Assembly (NCBI RefSeq): GCF_002015045.1
Contig: NZ_MUXX01000003.1
Coordinates: 1 to 64,000 of the forward strand
Direction: 5' to 3'
From: Haemophilus paraphrohaemolyticus
GTDB lineage: Bacteria; Pseudomonadota; Gammaproteobacteria; Enterobacterales; Pasteurellaceae
Length of the DNA stretch: 64,000 bases
Under the pieces are notes generated by a model that worked only from the letters and a program-made list of their open reading frames with translations, was not told the origin of the DNA and did not search any database. A program made the translations under genes and the position numbers. Positions within the stretch are counted from its first letter, which is position 1; each line of letters begins with the position of its first letter. Below, piece by piece: positions 47,395-59,459 of the stretch.

Positions 47395-48133
47395 TCAATC
47401 TCAACCGCTTATCGCTCACCTTGTTGAACTTCGCAACCGTTTATTACGTAGCGTTATTTTCGTATTAGTTGTTTTCTGTGCGTTAGTGTATTGGGCAAAT
47501 GACATCTATACCCTGTTGGCAACACCGCTCACGAGCAATTTGCCAGCTGGGGCAACAATGATCGCAACCAACGTTGCAACGCCATTTTTTACCCCGATTA
47601 AGCTTACGATTGTTACCGCGATTTTTCTTTCTGTGCCTTATATTTTGTATCAGATTTGGGCATTCGTTGCCCCTGCACTTTATAAGCACGAAAAACGCTT
47701 AATCTATCCGCTGTTAGTCTCAAGCACCTTGCTGTTCTACTGTGGCGTAGCATTTGCTTACTATGTGGTGTTCCCAATCGTGTTCGGTTTCTTAACCAGC
47801 ACCACACCTGAAGGGGTGCAGATGGCAACCGACATCAGTAGCTACTTAGACTTCGTTCTCACGATTTTCTTAGCATTTGGTATCTGCTTTGAAGTCCCTG
47901 TGGCGATTATTTTGCTCTGCTGGGCAGGCATCACCACCCCAGAAGACTTGCGTGAAAAACGCCCATACATCATCGTGGCAGCCTTCATCATCGGGATGTT
48001 ACTTACACCACCCGATATTTTCTCGCAAACACTCTTGGCTGTGCCAATGTGCTTGTTGTTTGAAGTTGGCGTGATTTGTGCCAAGTTCTACAAACCAAGA
48101 GAAGAAGAAACCACGAGTGAAGAAAACGCTTAA
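47381..48133 (+). CDS. tatC: Twin-arginine translocase subunit TatC
   Basis: Membrane protein of 250 residues with six spans. Family motifs: [18 protein letters not shown] at the N-terminus, [10 protein letters not shown], the [17 protein letters not shown] loop (Glu and cytoplasmic residues that contact the RR motif), and [15 protein letters not shown]. It recognises the twin-arginine signal. The ATG lies within the 3' end of tatB. Confidence 0.97.
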   Translation: MQQADQSQPLIAHLVELRNRLLRSVIFVLVVFCALVYWANDIYTLLATPLTSNLPAGATMIATNVATPFFTPIKLTIVTAIFLSVPYILYQIWAFVAPALYKHEKRLIYPLLVSSTLLFYCGVAFAYYVVFPIVFGFLTSTTPEGVQMATDISSYLDFVLTIFLAFGICFEVPVAIILLCWAGITTPEDLREKRPYIIVAAFIIGMLLTPPDIFSQTLLAVPMCLLFEVGVICAKFYKPREEETTSEENA

Positions 48134-48136
48134 TTT

Positions 48137-48160
48137 TAGCCCGCGAAAGCGGGTTAATTT
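48137..48160 (+). terminator. tatC terminator
   Basis: agcccgc-gaaa-gcgggtt stem followed by aatttttatg, directly after the stop codon. Confidence 0.85.
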
Positions 48161-48172
48161 TTATGTTGTATA

Positions 48173-48266
48173 TTCGTAGAGTGTGTGAATTGTTTTACAA
48201 TTCACGCATGAAAATTTACCGCTTGTTATACATGCGTGGATTTCGAAAATCCACATACCCTACGTA
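48173..48266. repeat. Palindromic intergenic element before hemB
   Basis: Two hairpins, gtgaattgttttacaattcac and gtggatttcgaaaatccac, lie inside an outer inverted pair (cgtagagtgtgtg and cacataccctacg). A USS (accgcttgt) sits between them. This resembles the small GTAGGGTGTG-type intergenic repeats common in bacterial genomes. Confidence 0.5.
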
Positions 48267-48280
48267 ACAATAATATTTAA

Positions 48281-49309
<1,029 letters not shown>

Positions 49310-49330
49310 CCTTAGTAAGAATCTTGGCAA

Positions 49331-49366
49331 AATGACCGCTTGAAGAGATCGCAAGCGGTCATTTTC
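49331..49366 (+). terminator. hemB terminator built from inverted uptake signals
   Basis: aatgaccgctt / aagcggtcatt, an 11-bp perfect stem with an 11-nt loop, followed by ttc. The arms contain the uptake core in opposite orientations. Confidence 0.8.
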
Positions 49367-49465
49367 TTCCGAAAATTTACTATATCCGCATTTTTTGCAA
49401 AACGCCCCATTTTCAAGGATAATATGCCCATTTTTTAACACAATTTGAACGAATAAGAGAAGATT

Positions 49466-51046
49466 ATGACTTATCCTCAAGAAGTAAATAAACGCAGAAC
49501 CTTTGCGATTATTTCTCACCCCGATGCGGGTAAAACCACCATTACCGAAAAAGTGCTTTTATACGGAAACGCAATTCAAACCGCAGGTTCGGTGAAGGGC
49601 AAAGGCTCAGCTGCTCACGCTAAATCCGACTGGATGGAAATGGAAAAACAACGTGGTATTTCGATCACCACCTCTGTGATGCAATTCCCTTATAACGACT
49701 GTTTAGTCAATCTTCTTGACACACCAGGGCACGAAGACTTCTCGGAAGATACTTACCGCACTTTAACCGCGGTGGATAGTTGCTTGATGGTAATCGACTC
49801 AGCAAAAGGGGTTGAGGAACGTACCATTAAATTGATGGAAGTCACCCGCTTGCGCAACACGCCAATCATCACCTTTATGAACAAACTCGACCGCGATATT
49901 CGTGATCCAATGGAGTTGTTGGACGAAGTGGAAAGAGTATTAAAAATCCGCTGCGCGCCAATTACTTGGCCAATCGGCTGCGGAAAATTGTTCAAGGGCG
50001 TGTATCACATCGAGAAGGATGAAACCTATTTGTACCAATCAGGGCAAGGATCAACTATTCAAGAAGTGCGTATCGTTAAAGGTTTGAATAACCCAGAATT
50101 AGACGCTGCAGTGGGCGATGATTTAGCTCAACAACTGCGCGATGAATTGGAACTGGTGCAAGGTGCAAGTAACGAATTCGACCACGAAGCCTTTATCAAT
50201 GGCGAATTGACCCCTGTATTCTTCGGAACCGCATTGGGTAACTTCGGTGTGGATCATTTCCTTGATGGCTTAACTGAATGGGCACCAAAACCACAACCGC
50301 GCCAAGCAGACACTCGCACGGTGGAAAGTTCGGAAGAAAAATTCAGCGGCTTTGTGTTTAAAATCCAAGCGAATATGGACCCGAAACACCGCGACCGTGT
50401 GGCATTTATGCGTGTGGTTTCAGGCAAATATGAGAAAGGCATGAAGCTCAAACACGTTCGTATCGGTAAAGATGTGGTGATTTCTGATGCCTTAACCTTT
50501 ATGGCGGGCGACCGCTCTCACGCTGAGGAAGCCTATGCGGGCGATATTATCGGCTTGCATAACCACGGTACGATCCAAATCGGCGATACCTTCACTCAAG
50601 GTGAAACCTTGAAATTTACGGGCATCCCAAACTTCGCGCCTGAATTGTTCCGTCGCATTCGTTTGAAAGATCCGCTCAAGCAAAAACAATTGTTAAAAGG
50701 CTTGGTTCAACTTTCGGAAGAAGGTGCGGTGCAAGTGTTCCGTCCGTTGATGAACAATGATTTAATCGTGGGTGCGGTGGGTGTACTTCAGTTTGACGTG
50801 GTGGTTTCGCGTTTAAAAACGGAATACAACGTAGAAGCGATCTACGAAAACGTGAACGTGGCAACCGCCCGCTGGGTGGAATGTTCGGATGCGAAAAAAT
50901 TTGAAGAGTTCAAACGTAAAAACGAGCAAAACTTAGCCTTGGATGGAGGCGATAACTTAACGTATATCGCACCAACGATGGTGAATTTGAACTTGGCGCA
51001 AGAGCGTTATCCTGATGTGGAGTTCTTCAAGACTCGAGAGCATTAA
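49466..51046 (+). CDS. prfC: Peptide chain release factor 3
   Basis: Translational GTPase of 526 residues that ejects RF1/RF2 from the ribosome. G1 [14 protein letters not shown]2 in [14 protein letters not shown]3 [15 protein letters not shown]4 MNKLDRD. EF-G-like domain II and a C-terminal domain follow in normal proportion. RBS GAGA upstream is modest. Monocistronic, ended by an uptake-signal terminator. Confidence 0.97.
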   Translation: MTYPQEVNKRRTFAIISHPDAGKTTITEKVLLYGNAIQTAGSVKGKGSAAHAKSDWMEMEKQRGISITTSVMQFPYNDCLVNLLDTPGHEDFSEDTYRTLTAVDSCLMVIDSAKGVEERTIKLMEVTRLRNTPIITFMNKLDRDIRDPMELLDEVERVLKIRCAPITWPIGCGKLFKGVYHIEKDETYLYQSGQGSTIQEVRIVKGLNNPELDAAVGDDLAQQLRDELELVQGASNEFDHEAFINGELTPVFFGTALGNFGVDHFLDGLTEWAPKPQPRQADTRTVESSEEKFSGFVFKIQANMDPKHRDRVAFMRVVSGKYEKGMKLKHVRIGKDVVISDALTFMAGDRSHAEEAYAGDIIGLHNHGTIQIGDTFTQGETLKFTGIPNFAPELFRRIRLKDPLKQKQLLKGLVQLSEEGAVQVFRPLMNNDLIVGAVGVLQFDVVVSRLKTEYNVEAIYENVNVATARWVECSDAKKFEEFKRKNEQNLALDGGDNLTYIAPTMVNLNLAQERYPDVEFFKTREH

Positions 51047-51050
51047 TACA

Positions 51051-51098
51051 AAAAAGACCGCTTGTGAGATTAGCTCATACAAGCGGTCAATTTTTACG
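51051..51098. terminator. Bidirectional terminator with paired uptake signals
   Basis: gaccgcttgtgag / ctcatacaagcggtc with complete 9-mers ACCGCTTGT (51057-51065) and ACAAGCGGT (51079-51087), followed by aattttt and preceded by aaaaa. Serves prfC and erpA. Confidence 0.88.
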
Positions 51099-51111
51099 AA
51101 TAAAATGCAAA

Positions 51112-51453
51112 TTAAATGCTGAAAGAAGAACCACAACCACAGGTTGAACTCGCATTTGGATTTTGCACCACAAAACGCGAGCCATCTAGCCCTTCGGTGT
51201 AATCCACCGTACCACCAATCAAATATTGCAAACTCATTGGATCCACCACTAAGCCGACATTTTGGTTTTCAATGGTCAAATCACCTTCATTAACTTGATC
51301 GTCAAAGGTAAAACCATATTGGAACCCGCTGCAGCCCCCACCTGTGATATACACACGTAAACGGAGATTTGGATTATCTTCCCCTTCAATTAAACTCTTC
51401 ACCTTTCTCGCCGCAGCGTCTGTAAAGATGAGAGGAATTTGGATATCGCTCAT
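51112..51453 (-). CDS. erpA: Iron-sulfur cluster insertion protein ErpA
   Basis: A-type carrier of 113 residues. The three cluster-binding Cys are in [11 protein letters not shown] and the C-terminal STCGCGSSF. It delivers 4Fe-4S clusters to apoproteins such as IspG/IspH. The ATG at 51453 gives [18 protein letters not shown]; an in-frame ATG at 51474 would add 7 residues. The gene borders the polysaccharide locus that starts 165 bp away on the other strand. In A. pleuropneumoniae the O-antigen locus also lies next to erpA, as I recall. Confidence 0.96.
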   Translation of the reverse strand: MSDIQIPLIFTDAAARKVKSLIEGEDNPNLRLRVYITGGGCSGFQYGFTFDDQVNEGDLTIENQNVGLVVDPMSLQYLIGGTVDYTEGLDGSRFVVQNPNASSTCGCGSSFSI

Positions 51454-51618
51454 ATCAAACCTATAACAAAACAAATAGTAGTTTATTATCTACCAATCTG
51501 GCATTTTGGGCAAGATCATACTAGAGTGTAAGTTTTAGTAAAGTTTTTCAGAAATAGAACAGAATCTGGTATAATTTAAAAAATTATTGTTAGGTTATTT
51601 CTTCATTAAGGTTAATGT

Positions 51619-52746
51619 ATGACTAATGTTTCTTCTCAAAAACAAGATGAGATTGATTTAATTGAACTTTTCCGTGTATTGTGGGCGAAAAAGCTTTGGA
51701 TTGTCCTTTCTGCATTTGTATTCACAGCTATTGCTAGTATCTATGCATTCACTGCAAAAGAACAATGGACTTCTACTGCAATTATTGTGGCTCCACGTTC
51801 AACTGATTTAGATCATTTATTACCTATACGCGCAGAATATGCTCGCATTATTGGCGACAGTGAATTTTCTGCTGGAGCGTTATCAGATTCATTATATGGT
51901 CAATTTAAGCACTTCCTTCTTTCTAACGATTTAAAACGTAAGTTTTTAGAACAGTCTGAATGGCTAAAAAACTATACAAAGAATATGACAGAAGAGCAAA
52001 AACATGCTTATATTGAGAATGCTGTAGCTAAATATTTAATTGTTCATGAAGTTGATCCAAAGAAAAAAGACTTAACAGAGTTAGATAAAATTGGTTTAAA
52101 AGTTACTTTCTCCGCAGAAACGCCAAAAGATGCACAACTTGTATTAGGGCAATACGTTGAGTTTATAAACCAATATTTATTAAACCAAACTAACCAAGAA
52201 TTTAAACTCGGCTTCAACTTGCGTTTAGATGCTTTAAAATTTGCTAAAGAGCAAATGGAAGAAAGTTTAACCGAAACTAAAACGGTTCAAGTAGAAAACT
52301 TAACTAATGCATTAAATATTGCGAAAAAAGCAGGGATCACTGATTTCTCGAAAGGTAGTAACAACGCAATTTCAGTGCCGGAATATATGTTAGGTGAAGG
52401 GCGTTTAAATATCTCGGATTCTAAGCTGGCAGATGGCACATATCTCTTTATGCTGGGTGAAAAATATTTACAAGCTCAATTAGATATTGCCAAAAACAGT
52501 CCGGTTGTTTACCCAACAAACTATTACAGCACAGAAAGACAGCTTGCTAAATTAACAAAATTAGCACCGCAGTTAGAATCTGTTCAAGAGGTAAAAGCGT
52601 ATCATTATTTAAGTTCGCCGGATTATCCAGTTGCAAAAGATAAGCCTAAGAAAGCGTTGATTTTAGTGATTGGGTTTGTTGTTGGCGTATTGCTTTCATC
52701 TATAATTGTCATCTTTAAGTGGACAATTAGCGTTAGATATAAATAA
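51619..52746 (+). CDS. wzz: Wzz-type polysaccharide chain-length regulator
   Basis: Polysaccharide co-polymerase of 375 residues. The N-terminal motif DEIDLIELFRVLWAKKLWIVLSAFVFTAIASIYA (first membrane span about 28-48) and the periplasmic helical bundle are followed by a C-terminal span DKPKKALILVIGFVVGVLLSSIIVIF with the Pro-rich entry. It has no C-terminal tyrosine-kinase domain, so it is the Wzz class that controls O-antigen or ECA-like length. First gene of the locus; Wzx follows after 3 bp. Confidence 0.92.
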   Translation: MTNVSSQKQDEIDLIELFRVLWAKKLWIVLSAFVFTAIASIYAFTAKEQWTSTAIIVAPRSTDLDHLLPIRAEYARIIGDSEFSAGALSDSLYGQFKHFLLSNDLKRKFLEQSEWLKNYTKNMTEEQKHAYIENAVAKYLIVHEVDPKKKDLTELDKIGLKVTFSAETPKDAQLVLGQYVEFINQYLLNQTNQEFKLGFNLRLDALKFAKEQMEESLTETKTVQVENLTNALNIAKKAGITDFSKGSNNAISVPEYMLGEGRLNISDSKLADGTYLFMLGEKYLQAQLDIAKNSPVVYPTNYYSTERQLAKLTKLAPQLESVQEVKAYHYLSSPDYPVAKDKPKKALILVIGFVVGVLLSSIIVIFKWTISVRYK

Positions 52747-52749
52747 AGT

Positions 52750-54042
52750 ATGAGTGCATTTGATAAAAAAGTTATATCTAACTCCATTTGGATTGTTGCA
52801 GAGAAAGCTGTTTCTATATTTGGTTTAATTTTCGTTAATTCTATGGTTGCCAAATATATTGGATCAGAGAATTTTGGAAAGTTAAATTTAGGTGTCAGCT
52901 TATTCGCAATAGTTCAGATATTTGCTTATTTTGGATGTCGAGATATTATTTTTCAACGAGCAAGCAGCAAAGTTTTATCCGCCTGGTCATTAATTGATAA
53001 AACCAGATACATTAGAGATGGTGCGTTTTTTATTTCTGCAATTCCAATTATTATCTACTTATATTTTTTTTCGGATTTACTAACATTTTATTTTTCTCTT
53101 GCAAGTGCGATAGCAACTTATATCGCAGTCCACGATCTATATAGCATCTATTTTAATGCTAAACTTCAGTCTTATATTAATACTATTACTAATGTAATTG
53201 GATTAGTTGTTGGATTATCTGTTAGATTTTTGATTGCTATAGCTGAATTAAATATATTGTGGCTAACACTTCCTATTATTTTGCTAACGTTAATACCATT
53301 CTTAATTAGATGGTATATGTTTTATTTTATAGAGAAAAAATCAACTTTTACTAGATTTACATCTATTTATAATAGATATTTGTTTTTTAATGGTGCAAAG
53401 TTACTGCCTTATACATTGTCAGTTGCTATTTTTACAAGATTATCTCAGCTTTTTTTATCAGCCTTAGTGGGGATGTCTGCTTTAGGTATTTACTCGGTTA
53501 TTACTACAATAGGAAATGGGTTATCTGTAGTCGTATCAGCCATTGTAGCATCATTATCGGTTAGAGTTTTCTCTGAAAAAAATGATTATGAAGTAAATAT
53601 TATTTTAACTAAAGCTGCTGTTGTCGTAACGATCTTATTTCTTTTATTTCTAGGATTTTTATATTTCTTTAAGGATAGAATTATTGAGTTACTTTATGGC
53701 TCTGAATATAAACTTGTAGCTGACTATCTTCCTTTATACGCTGTAACTATTTTATTTGCGACTTATTCTGGGCTATCTGAAAAATACATTCTACGATTAA
53801 AAGGGTATGACTATTTATTTAAGAAAATGATAGTATTATTAATTATCGCGATTCCTATTAGTTATACATTCATTAGTATTTTAGGATTAAAAGGTGGTAT
53901 TTTATCTACTATATTGATTGAGTGTCTAACTACGACGATATTAAATTATTTCTTTAGAAAAGGGGAGATAATAAGACTACACATGTTTATAATTAAAAAC
54001 TTCTTTAATATTAACATCTGGAGAATAAATATCAAATGTTAA
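52750..54042 (+). CDS. wzx: Wzx-type lipid-linked oligosaccharide flippase
   Basis: Membrane protein of 430 residues with about 12 hydrophobic helices, of the polysaccharide biosynthesis (MOP/MATE-like) superfamily. It begins KKVISNSIWIVAEKAVSIFGLIFVNSMVAKYIGSENFGKLNLG, typical of Wzx N-termini (loop GSENFG). It would move the undecaprenyl-linked repeat unit across the inner membrane. AT-rich. The last 7 bp overlap the next glycosyltransferase gene. Confidence 0.88.
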   Translation: MSAFDKKVISNSIWIVAEKAVSIFGLIFVNSMVAKYIGSENFGKLNLGVSLFAIVQIFAYFGCRDIIFQRASSKVLSAWSLIDKTRYIRDGAFFISAIPIIIYLYFFSDLLTFYFSLASAIATYIAVHDLYSIYFNAKLQSYINTITNVIGLVVGLSVRFLIAIAELNILWLTLPIILLTLIPFLIRWYMFYFIEKKSTFTRFTSIYNRYLFFNGAKLLPYTLSVAIFTRLSQLFLSALVGMSALGIYSVITTIGNGLSVVVSAIVASLSVRVFSEKNDYEVNIILTKAAVVVTILFLLFLGFLYFFKDRIIELLYGSEYKLVADYLPLYAVTILFATYSGLSEKYILRLKGYDYLFKKMIVLLIIAIPISYTFISILGLKGGILSTILIECLTTTILNYFFRKGEIIRLHMFIIKNFFNINIWRINIKC

Positions 54043-54974
54043 AAATAATTATTAAACGATGCTTTAGGACTGTAAAACAAATTGTATTATTGTTAAATTT
54101 TGTATCGAAAAAAAATTGCATTGATGAAAAATGGATGCATATAAATAAAGGATTGGCAACAAAAAAAGTAGATGATATTCCTCGTATAATTTGGGTCTAT
54201 TGGGATTCAAATAAAGAAAATCACTTAGTTAATTTATGTATTGAGTCTATGAAAACTCATTTTGAAGGATATCAGATGAATATTCTCAATAAAAATAATA
54301 TTCAAGAGTATATTGATTTACCTGTATTTCATAAAGATTTAAAACCAGCAGGCATTTCTGACTTTATTAGATTTTCTTTATTAAAAAAATATGGCGGTAT
54401 TTGGATTGATGCAAGTGTATTTTTTACTCAAAATTTAGATTGGATTTTTAGTAAAATGAATGAAGAGGGGGCTGATATTTTTCTATGCTATTCAGATGAA
54501 TGCACAATAAGAAATGATTTTCCTGTTATTGATAGCTGGTTTATTATAGCACCAGCGGAACATCCATTCATTATTGATTGGTTAGAAGAATTTAAAAAAG
54601 CAATTTTTAGTGATTCTCCTACTACATATTATAATGATTATATAAATAATAAAGATATCATACAAAACATTCCAAATGTAAGCTATTTGATATGTTATGT
54701 ATCAGCAATGGTAGTATTATCAAGAAAAAAATATGATATTCTGTATCTTAACTCAGGATCTAATGGACATTACTTTAATTATAAATTAGATTGGAATCGA
54801 TATTTTATTTCTTTATGTGTTTTATTATATAGATTTAAAAACACTCCAACTCCAAAGTTAATTAAGTTTACTGGTTTAGTAAGATTCCCTACAGAAGCCT
54901 TATTAAAATATAAGTTTTATAATAAAAAATCTATCTTAGGTGAACTTTTTATTAAAAAAGAAAATAATAAATAA
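54036..54974 (+). CDS. Glycosyltransferase, capsular-synthesis / GT32-like
   Basis: Protein of 312 residues. IPRIIWVYWDSNKENHLVNLCIESMK near residue 50 and PAGISDFIRFSLLKKYGGIWIDASVFFTQNLDW near 110-140 are the signature of the capsular polysaccharide synthesis / OCH1-like (GT32-related) transferases. The D-F-I-R and W-I-D-A-S residues bind the nucleotide sugar and metal, with DAS in place of the classic DxD. Donor sugar unknown. It overlaps wzx by 7 bp and is very AT-rich. Confidence 0.85.
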   Translation: MLKIIIKRCFRTVKQIVLLLNFVSKKNCIDEKWMHINKGLATKKVDDIPRIIWVYWDSNKENHLVNLCIESMKTHFEGYQMNILNKNNIQEYIDLPVFHKDLKPAGISDFIRFSLLKKYGGIWIDASVFFTQNLDWIFSKMNEEGADIFLCYSDECTIRNDFPVIDSWFIIAPAEHPFIIDWLEEFKKAIFSDSPTTYYNDYINNKDIIQNIPNVSYLICYVSAMVVLSRKKYDILYLNSGSNGHYFNYKLDWNRYFISLCVLLYRFKNTPTPKLIKFTGLVRFPTEALLKYKFYNKKSILGELFIKKENNK

Positions 54975-55047
54975 CCTTATCAAAGTAAACTAAAGTTTAC
55001 ATTATTATAGTATATCTCATAATAAAATTATGAATTTAGGCGGTTTT

Positions 55048-56220
55048 ATGCAATCAGTGTATATTATAGGTTCTAAAGGGATTCCTGCAAATTATGGTGG
55101 GTTTGAAACCTTTGTGGATAAATTAGTTTCTAACCAAGTAAATCAAGATATTAAGTATTATATAGCTTGTACATCAGAAAACTCTGGAAAGTCTAATTTT
55201 AATGAAAGCACTTTTGAATATAATGGCGCAACTTGTTTTAATATTAATGTACCTAGCCTTGGTCCTGCTAAAGCAATTTATTATGATATCGTTGCATTAA
55301 AATATGCTATAAATTTATCTAAAAAAAAGAGAGATAAAAATCCTATTTTCTATGTATTAGCTTGTAGAATAGGACCTTTTATTCACTATTTTAAAAAACA
55401 AATTAGTAAACTTGGTGGTAAGTTATTAGTAAATCCAGATGGACATGAATGGTTAAGAGCTAAGTGGAGCTATCCCGTGAGAAAATATTGGAAATATTCT
55501 GAATCTTTAATGGTAAAACATGCAGATTTATTGGTTTGTGATAGCAAAAATATTGAATCTTATATTAAATCAGAGTATTCAAAATATAACCCTAAAACAA
55601 CATTTATAGCATACGGTACAGACCCAGAGCACTCAAAACTAACAAGCTTATCTGAAAATGTTAGAGAATGGTTTAAAAATAAAGATATTTCTGAAAATAA
55701 TTATTACCTTGTTGTGGGTAGATTTGTTCCTGAGAATAACTATGAATCAATGATTAGAGAATTCATGAAATCAGATACTCAGAAGGATTTCGTACTTATT
55801 ACTAACGTTGAACATAATAAGTTTTATGAACAACTAAAAAAAGAGACTTCTTTTGAGCAAGACTCCAGAGTGAAATTTGTTGGTACTGTTTACGATCAAG
55901 AATTATTAAAATATATTCGAGAAAATGCATTTGCCTATTTTCATGGGCATGAGGTTGGTGGTACAAACCCATCTTTACTTGAAGCATTATCTTCAACTAA
56001 GTTAAATTTATTATTAAATGTAGGTTTTAACCGAGAAGTAGCTGAAGATGGTGCTTTATATTGGGATAAGGATAACTTAAACCAACTTATTAACAGTTCT
56101 GAAAAGCTCGAAGATAATCAGCTATCTTTATTAGAAAAAAATGCTAAAGAAAGAGTGTTAGGGAATTATTCTTGGGAATTTATTGTATCTGAATATGAAA
56201 ATTTATTTACTAAAGGTTGA
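55048..56220 (+). CDS. DUF1972 / GT4 glycosyltransferase (rhamnosyltransferase-like)
   Basis: Protein of 390 residues starting MQSVYIIGSKGIPANYGGFETFV, the hallmark of the DUF1972 N-terminal domain found in WchF/Cps2T-type beta-1,4-rhamnosyltransferases. The C-terminal GT4 half has YYLVVGRFVPENNYESMI and FHGHEVGGTNPSLLEALSS (acidic E near the donor). Since rmlB is in the same locus, a rhamnose or other dTDP-6-deoxyhexose donor is plausible. The ATG at 55048 has AGGCGG just upstream, so it is preferred to the one at 55030. Confidence 0.87.
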   Translation: MQSVYIIGSKGIPANYGGFETFVDKLVSNQVNQDIKYYIACTSENSGKSNFNESTFEYNGATCFNINVPSLGPAKAIYYDIVALKYAINLSKKKRDKNPIFYVLACRIGPFIHYFKKQISKLGGKLLVNPDGHEWLRAKWSYPVRKYWKYSESLMVKHADLLVCDSKNIESYIKSEYSKYNPKTTFIAYGTDPEHSKLTSLSENVREWFKNKDISENNYYLVVGRFVPENNYESMIREFMKSDTQKDFVLITNVEHNKFYEQLKKETSFEQDSRVKFVGTVYDQELLKYIRENAFAYFHGHEVGGTNPSLLEALSSTKLNLLLNVGFNREVAEDGALYWDKDNLNQLINSSEKLEDNQLSLLEKNAKERVLGNYSWEFIVSEYENLFTKG

Positions 56221-56227
56221 TTGTTAA

Positions 56228-57343
56228 ATGATTAAAGTTTTAATTCAAAGTCGAGATAATTTCTTTACTATGCCAGGTGGAGATACAGTTCAAATTCTTA
56301 AGACCAAAGAAAATCTTGAGAAATTAGGTATTCATGTGGATATTAGTTTAGAACTTGAGCCAGATCTTACTGATTACGATTTGGTTCATCTAACAAATAT
56401 AACACGAATTCATGAAACTTTTATTCAAGCTAAAAATGCAATAAGACAAAATAAAAAAATTGCTTTATCTACTATTTTTTGGCCTATGACTGATTTTGAG
56501 AAAAGAGGTCAGAAAGGTCTTAGAAAGATAATTTCTAAACTTTTATCAATAGATAATATTGAACGCCTAAAAGTACTACTTAGATTACTAAAAGGCAATA
56601 CAAAATGGAATTCTGCAAGTAAAGCTTTGTTAACTACGGGCTATACAAAAATGCAGCGATTTGTCATTGATAATACAAATATTTTTCTACCGAATGCCTA
56701 TTTAGAAATGGCTAAGTTAAACGACACTTTTGGATTAAACAAAGATAATTTTATTGTTGTACCCAATGCGATTGATGATGAAGTAGCTAGAAAATATTTA
56801 TCTTTACCCAACAATCCTGATTTTGAAAAATTCAGAGATGCAGTCATATGTGTTGGGAGAATTGAAACAAGGAAGAATCAATTAGCTCTCATTAAAGCAC
56901 TTGAAGATACAGATTATAAAGTAGTTCTTGTTGGGCAAGTTTCAGACAACTTTAAATCTTATTTTGAAGAGATTCGTAAGTATTTAGACAAAAATGACCG
57001 CTATACTTACATTGAAAAATTAGATAATGAAAGATTATATGATTTATTTAAAGTTTGTCGTGTTAGTGCATTACCTAGCTGGTTAGATACACCAGGGCTA
57101 GTAAGTATTGAAGCTGCTGTCATGGGGTGTAATTTGGCTGTAAGCAGTATTGGTACTACAACAGAATATTTTGAAGATGAAGCTTTTTATTGTTTACCTG
57201 ATGATTTAAGTAGTATAAAAGAAGCCGTTGATAATGCTTTTAATAAAGAAAAAAATAATAAGTTACAGAATAAAATTTTTGCTGAATATACTTGGAAGAA
57301 AGCTGCAGAAAAAACATTAGAAGCATATCAACAAATTCTATAA
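56228..57343 (+). CDS. GT4-family glycosyltransferase
   Basis: Protein of 371 residues. The C-terminal GT-B half has VICVGRIETRKNQLALIKAL, a Gly-rich LVGQVSDNF strand, and SWLDTPGLVSIEAAVMGCNLAVSSIGTTTEYF with the E-x7-E-like donor site. The N-terminal half starts VLIQSRDNFFTMPGGDTVQI. Donor and acceptor are not predictable. It starts 7 bp after the previous gene and is followed by wecB after 16 bp; all on the plus strand as one unit. Confidence 0.87.
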   Translation: MIKVLIQSRDNFFTMPGGDTVQILKTKENLEKLGIHVDISLELEPDLTDYDLVHLTNITRIHETFIQAKNAIRQNKKIALSTIFWPMTDFEKRGQKGLRKIISKLLSIDNIERLKVLLRLLKGNTKWNSASKALLTTGYTKMQRFVIDNTNIFLPNAYLEMAKLNDTFGLNKDNFIVVPNAIDDEVARKYLSLPNNPDFEKFRDAVICVGRIETRKNQLALIKALEDTDYKVVLVGQVSDNFKSYFEEIRKYLDKNDRYTYIEKLDNERLYDLFKVCRVSALPSWLDTPGLVSIEAAVMGCNLAVSSIGTTTEYFEDEAFYCLPDDLSSIKEAVDNAFNKEKNNKLQNKIFAEYTWKKAAEKTLEAYQQIL

Positions 57344-57359
57344 AACTAGGAAAAATAAA

Positions 57360-58460
57360 ATGAAGAAAGTAATGCTAGTATTTGGAACTAGACCAGAAGC
57401 AATAAAGATGTGTCCTTTAGCTATTGAATTAAAGAAACACCCGAATATACAAACTAAAGTATGTGTCACAGGACAGCATAGAGAAATGTTAGAACAAGTG
57501 TTAGACGTTTTCGGTATTGTTCCTGATTACGATCTATCTATTATGAAAGATAACCAAACCTTGTTTAGCATTACTACTGGCATTTTAGATAAATTAAGAC
57601 CTATTTTAGAGCAAGAAAAACCTGATATTATTCTTGTTCATGGTGATACTACAACAACTTTTGCTGCATCTCTAGCAGCATTTTATCTTGGAATTAAGAT
57701 CGGTCATGTGGAAGCAGGGTTAAGAACTTATAATCTACAAAGCCCATTCCCCGAGGAATTTAATCGTCAAGCTGTATCTATTATTGCTAATTATAATTTT
57801 GCACCAACTGAAATTGCTAAAAATAATTTAATTTCAGAAGGAGTAAGCACCAATACAATTTTTGTTACTGGTAATACAGCAATAGATGCCTTAAAAACTA
57901 CAGTTAGAAAAGACTATCAACACCCGCTATTTGAATGGCTAGATAATTCTAAATTAATTTTGATTACTGCCCATAGGAGGGAAAACTTAGGTATTCCTAT
58001 GGAAAATATGTTTCGTGCAATAAAACGGGTACTTGATGAAAATCCTGATGTAAAAGCGATCTATCCTATTCATAAGAATCCTAGAGTACGAAATATAGCC
58101 AATGATATTTTTGGAGATAATCCTACTAATATCAAAATTATTGAACCTTTAGAGGTATTAGATTTTCATAACTTTATGAATAAAAGTTATCTTATTCTTA
58201 CCGATTCAGGTGGAATACAGGAAGAAGCTCCCTCTTTAGGAAAACCAGTGTTGGTTATGCGTGATACAACTGAACGCCCTGAAGGTATTTCTGCAGGAAC
58301 ATTAAAATTAGTTGGTACGGACGAAAGTTCAATTTATAAACATTTCACTTTGTTACTAACGAATTCAACTGAGTATGTAAAAATGAGCCAAGCAAGCAAT
58401 CCTTACGGAGATGGCACGGCAAGTCAGAAAATTGCAAAAATTATATCAGAGACAAATTAA
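57360..58460 (+). CDS. wecB: UDP-N-acetylglucosamine 2-epimerase (non-hydrolysing)
   Basis: Enzyme of 366 residues converting UDP-GlcNAc to UDP-ManNAc. Motifs: [75 protein letters not shown] and [22 protein letters not shown] with TERPEG. These are the full catalytic and allosteric UDP-GlcNAc sites. No UDP-ManNAc dehydrogenase (wecC) follows, so ManNAc itself or another derivative is likely the product used. The stop TAA shares its last A with the ATG of the Stealth gene. Confidence 0.95.
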   Translation: MKKVMLVFGTRPEAIKMCPLAIELKKHPNIQTKVCVTGQHREMLEQVLDVFGIVPDYDLSIMKDNQTLFSITTGILDKLRPILEQEKPDIILVHGDTTTTFAASLAAFYLGIKIGHVEAGLRTYNLQSPFPEEFNRQAVSIIANYNFAPTEIAKNNLISEGVSTNTIFVTGNTAIDALKTTVRKDYQHPLFEWLDNSKLILITAHRRENLGIPMENMFRAIKRVLDENPDVKAIYPIHKNPRVRNIANDIFGDNPTNIKIIEPLEVLDFHNFMNKSYLILTDSGGIQEEAPSLGKPVLVMRDTTERPEGISAGTLKLVGTDESSIYKHFTLLLTNSTEYVKMSQASNPYGDGTASQKIAKIISETN

Positions 58461-59458
58461 TGAAAAACGATAAAATTGATTTTGTTGTAACTTGGGTTGA
58501 TGGTAACGATCCTAAATGGAAATCTGAAAAAGAAAAACACTTTTTTAATATAAATAAAACTCTAAACTCTGATGCTCGATTTCGAGATTGGGATATTTTT
58601 AAATATTGGTTCCGAGCGGTTGAGAAGTATGCTCCTTGGGTCAATAAGATTTTTCTAATCACAGAAGGACATATTCCAGATTGGTTGAATTTAGAACATC
58701 CTAAGTTAATTCATATTAAACATTCTGATTATATAGATTCTCAATATCTGCCTACGTTTAATTCTAATGTTATTGAATTAAATATACTAAATATTAAAGA
58801 TTTATCAGATAAATTTGTATTGTTTAATGATGATACATTTATTAATAGCAAAGTTACAGCAGAAGATTTCTTTACTAATAATGGACTTCCCAAAGATTTA
58901 GGGATATTTAGTCCTATAGTACCTAAATTTGGGGGAATCGCTTCAACGGTATTAAATAATCTAGAAATTATCAATAAATACTTTAATCAAAGGGAAATCT
59001 TAAAGAAAAACTTTAAGAAATTTTTTAATCTCTATTACGGGAAGCACTTAATTAAGAATTTATGTACATTGCCTTGGAAACCCGTATTAGGATATTATGA
59101 TGCCCATCTTCCTGTATCCTATGATAAAAATTATTTTAATAAAGTATTTGAATTAGAGAAAGAACAGTTTAATAAGACATTTGAAACTAAATTTAGAGAA
59201 AAAACGAATGTTAATCACTGGTTAATACGTTACTGGCAATTATCTGAAGGTTTCTTTTCACCTAGAAATATTAATTTTGGTAGATATTATGATATTTCAG
59301 ATGAACTATTTAATATTCTATTAGATATTAGGAACTCAAAGCATAAATTAATATGTTTGAACGATGGGAATGATCTTCCTAATTTCGATTCTGCTAAGGA
59401 AAACCTAATAAAAGAATTCGAAAAAAAATATAACATTAAATCTTTATTTGAGAAATAA
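58460..59458 (+). CDS. Stealth-family sugar-phosphate transferase
   Basis: Protein of 332 residues. Conserved region 1 is [15 protein letters not shown] (residues 5-20). Region 2 is [35 protein letters not shown] followed by [22 protein letters not shown] and [10 protein letters not shown] partly conserved region 3 includes NHWLIRYWQ. Stealth proteins, related to eukaryotic GlcNAc-1-phosphotransferase, transfer sugar-1-phosphate to form phosphodiester links in capsules. In a Wzx/Wzy locus this predicts a phosphodiester-linked sugar in the repeat unit. Coupled to wecB by a one-base overlap. Confidence 0.9.
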   Translation: MKNDKIDFVVTWVDGNDPKWKSEKEKHFFNINKTLNSDARFRDWDIFKYWFRAVEKYAPWVNKIFLITEGHIPDWLNLEHPKLIHIKHSDYIDSQYLPTFNSNVIELNILNIKDLSDKFVLFNDDTFINSKVTAEDFFTNNGLPKDLGIFSPIVPKFGGIASTVLNNLEIINKYFNQREILKKNFKKFFNLYYGKHLIKNLCTLPWKPVLGYYDAHLPVSYDKNYFNKVFELEKEQFNKTFETKFREKTNVNHWLIRYWQLSEGFFSPRNINFGRYYDISDELFNILLDIRNSKHKLICLNDGNDLPNFDSAKENLIKEFEKKYNIKSLFEK

Positions 59459-59459
59459 T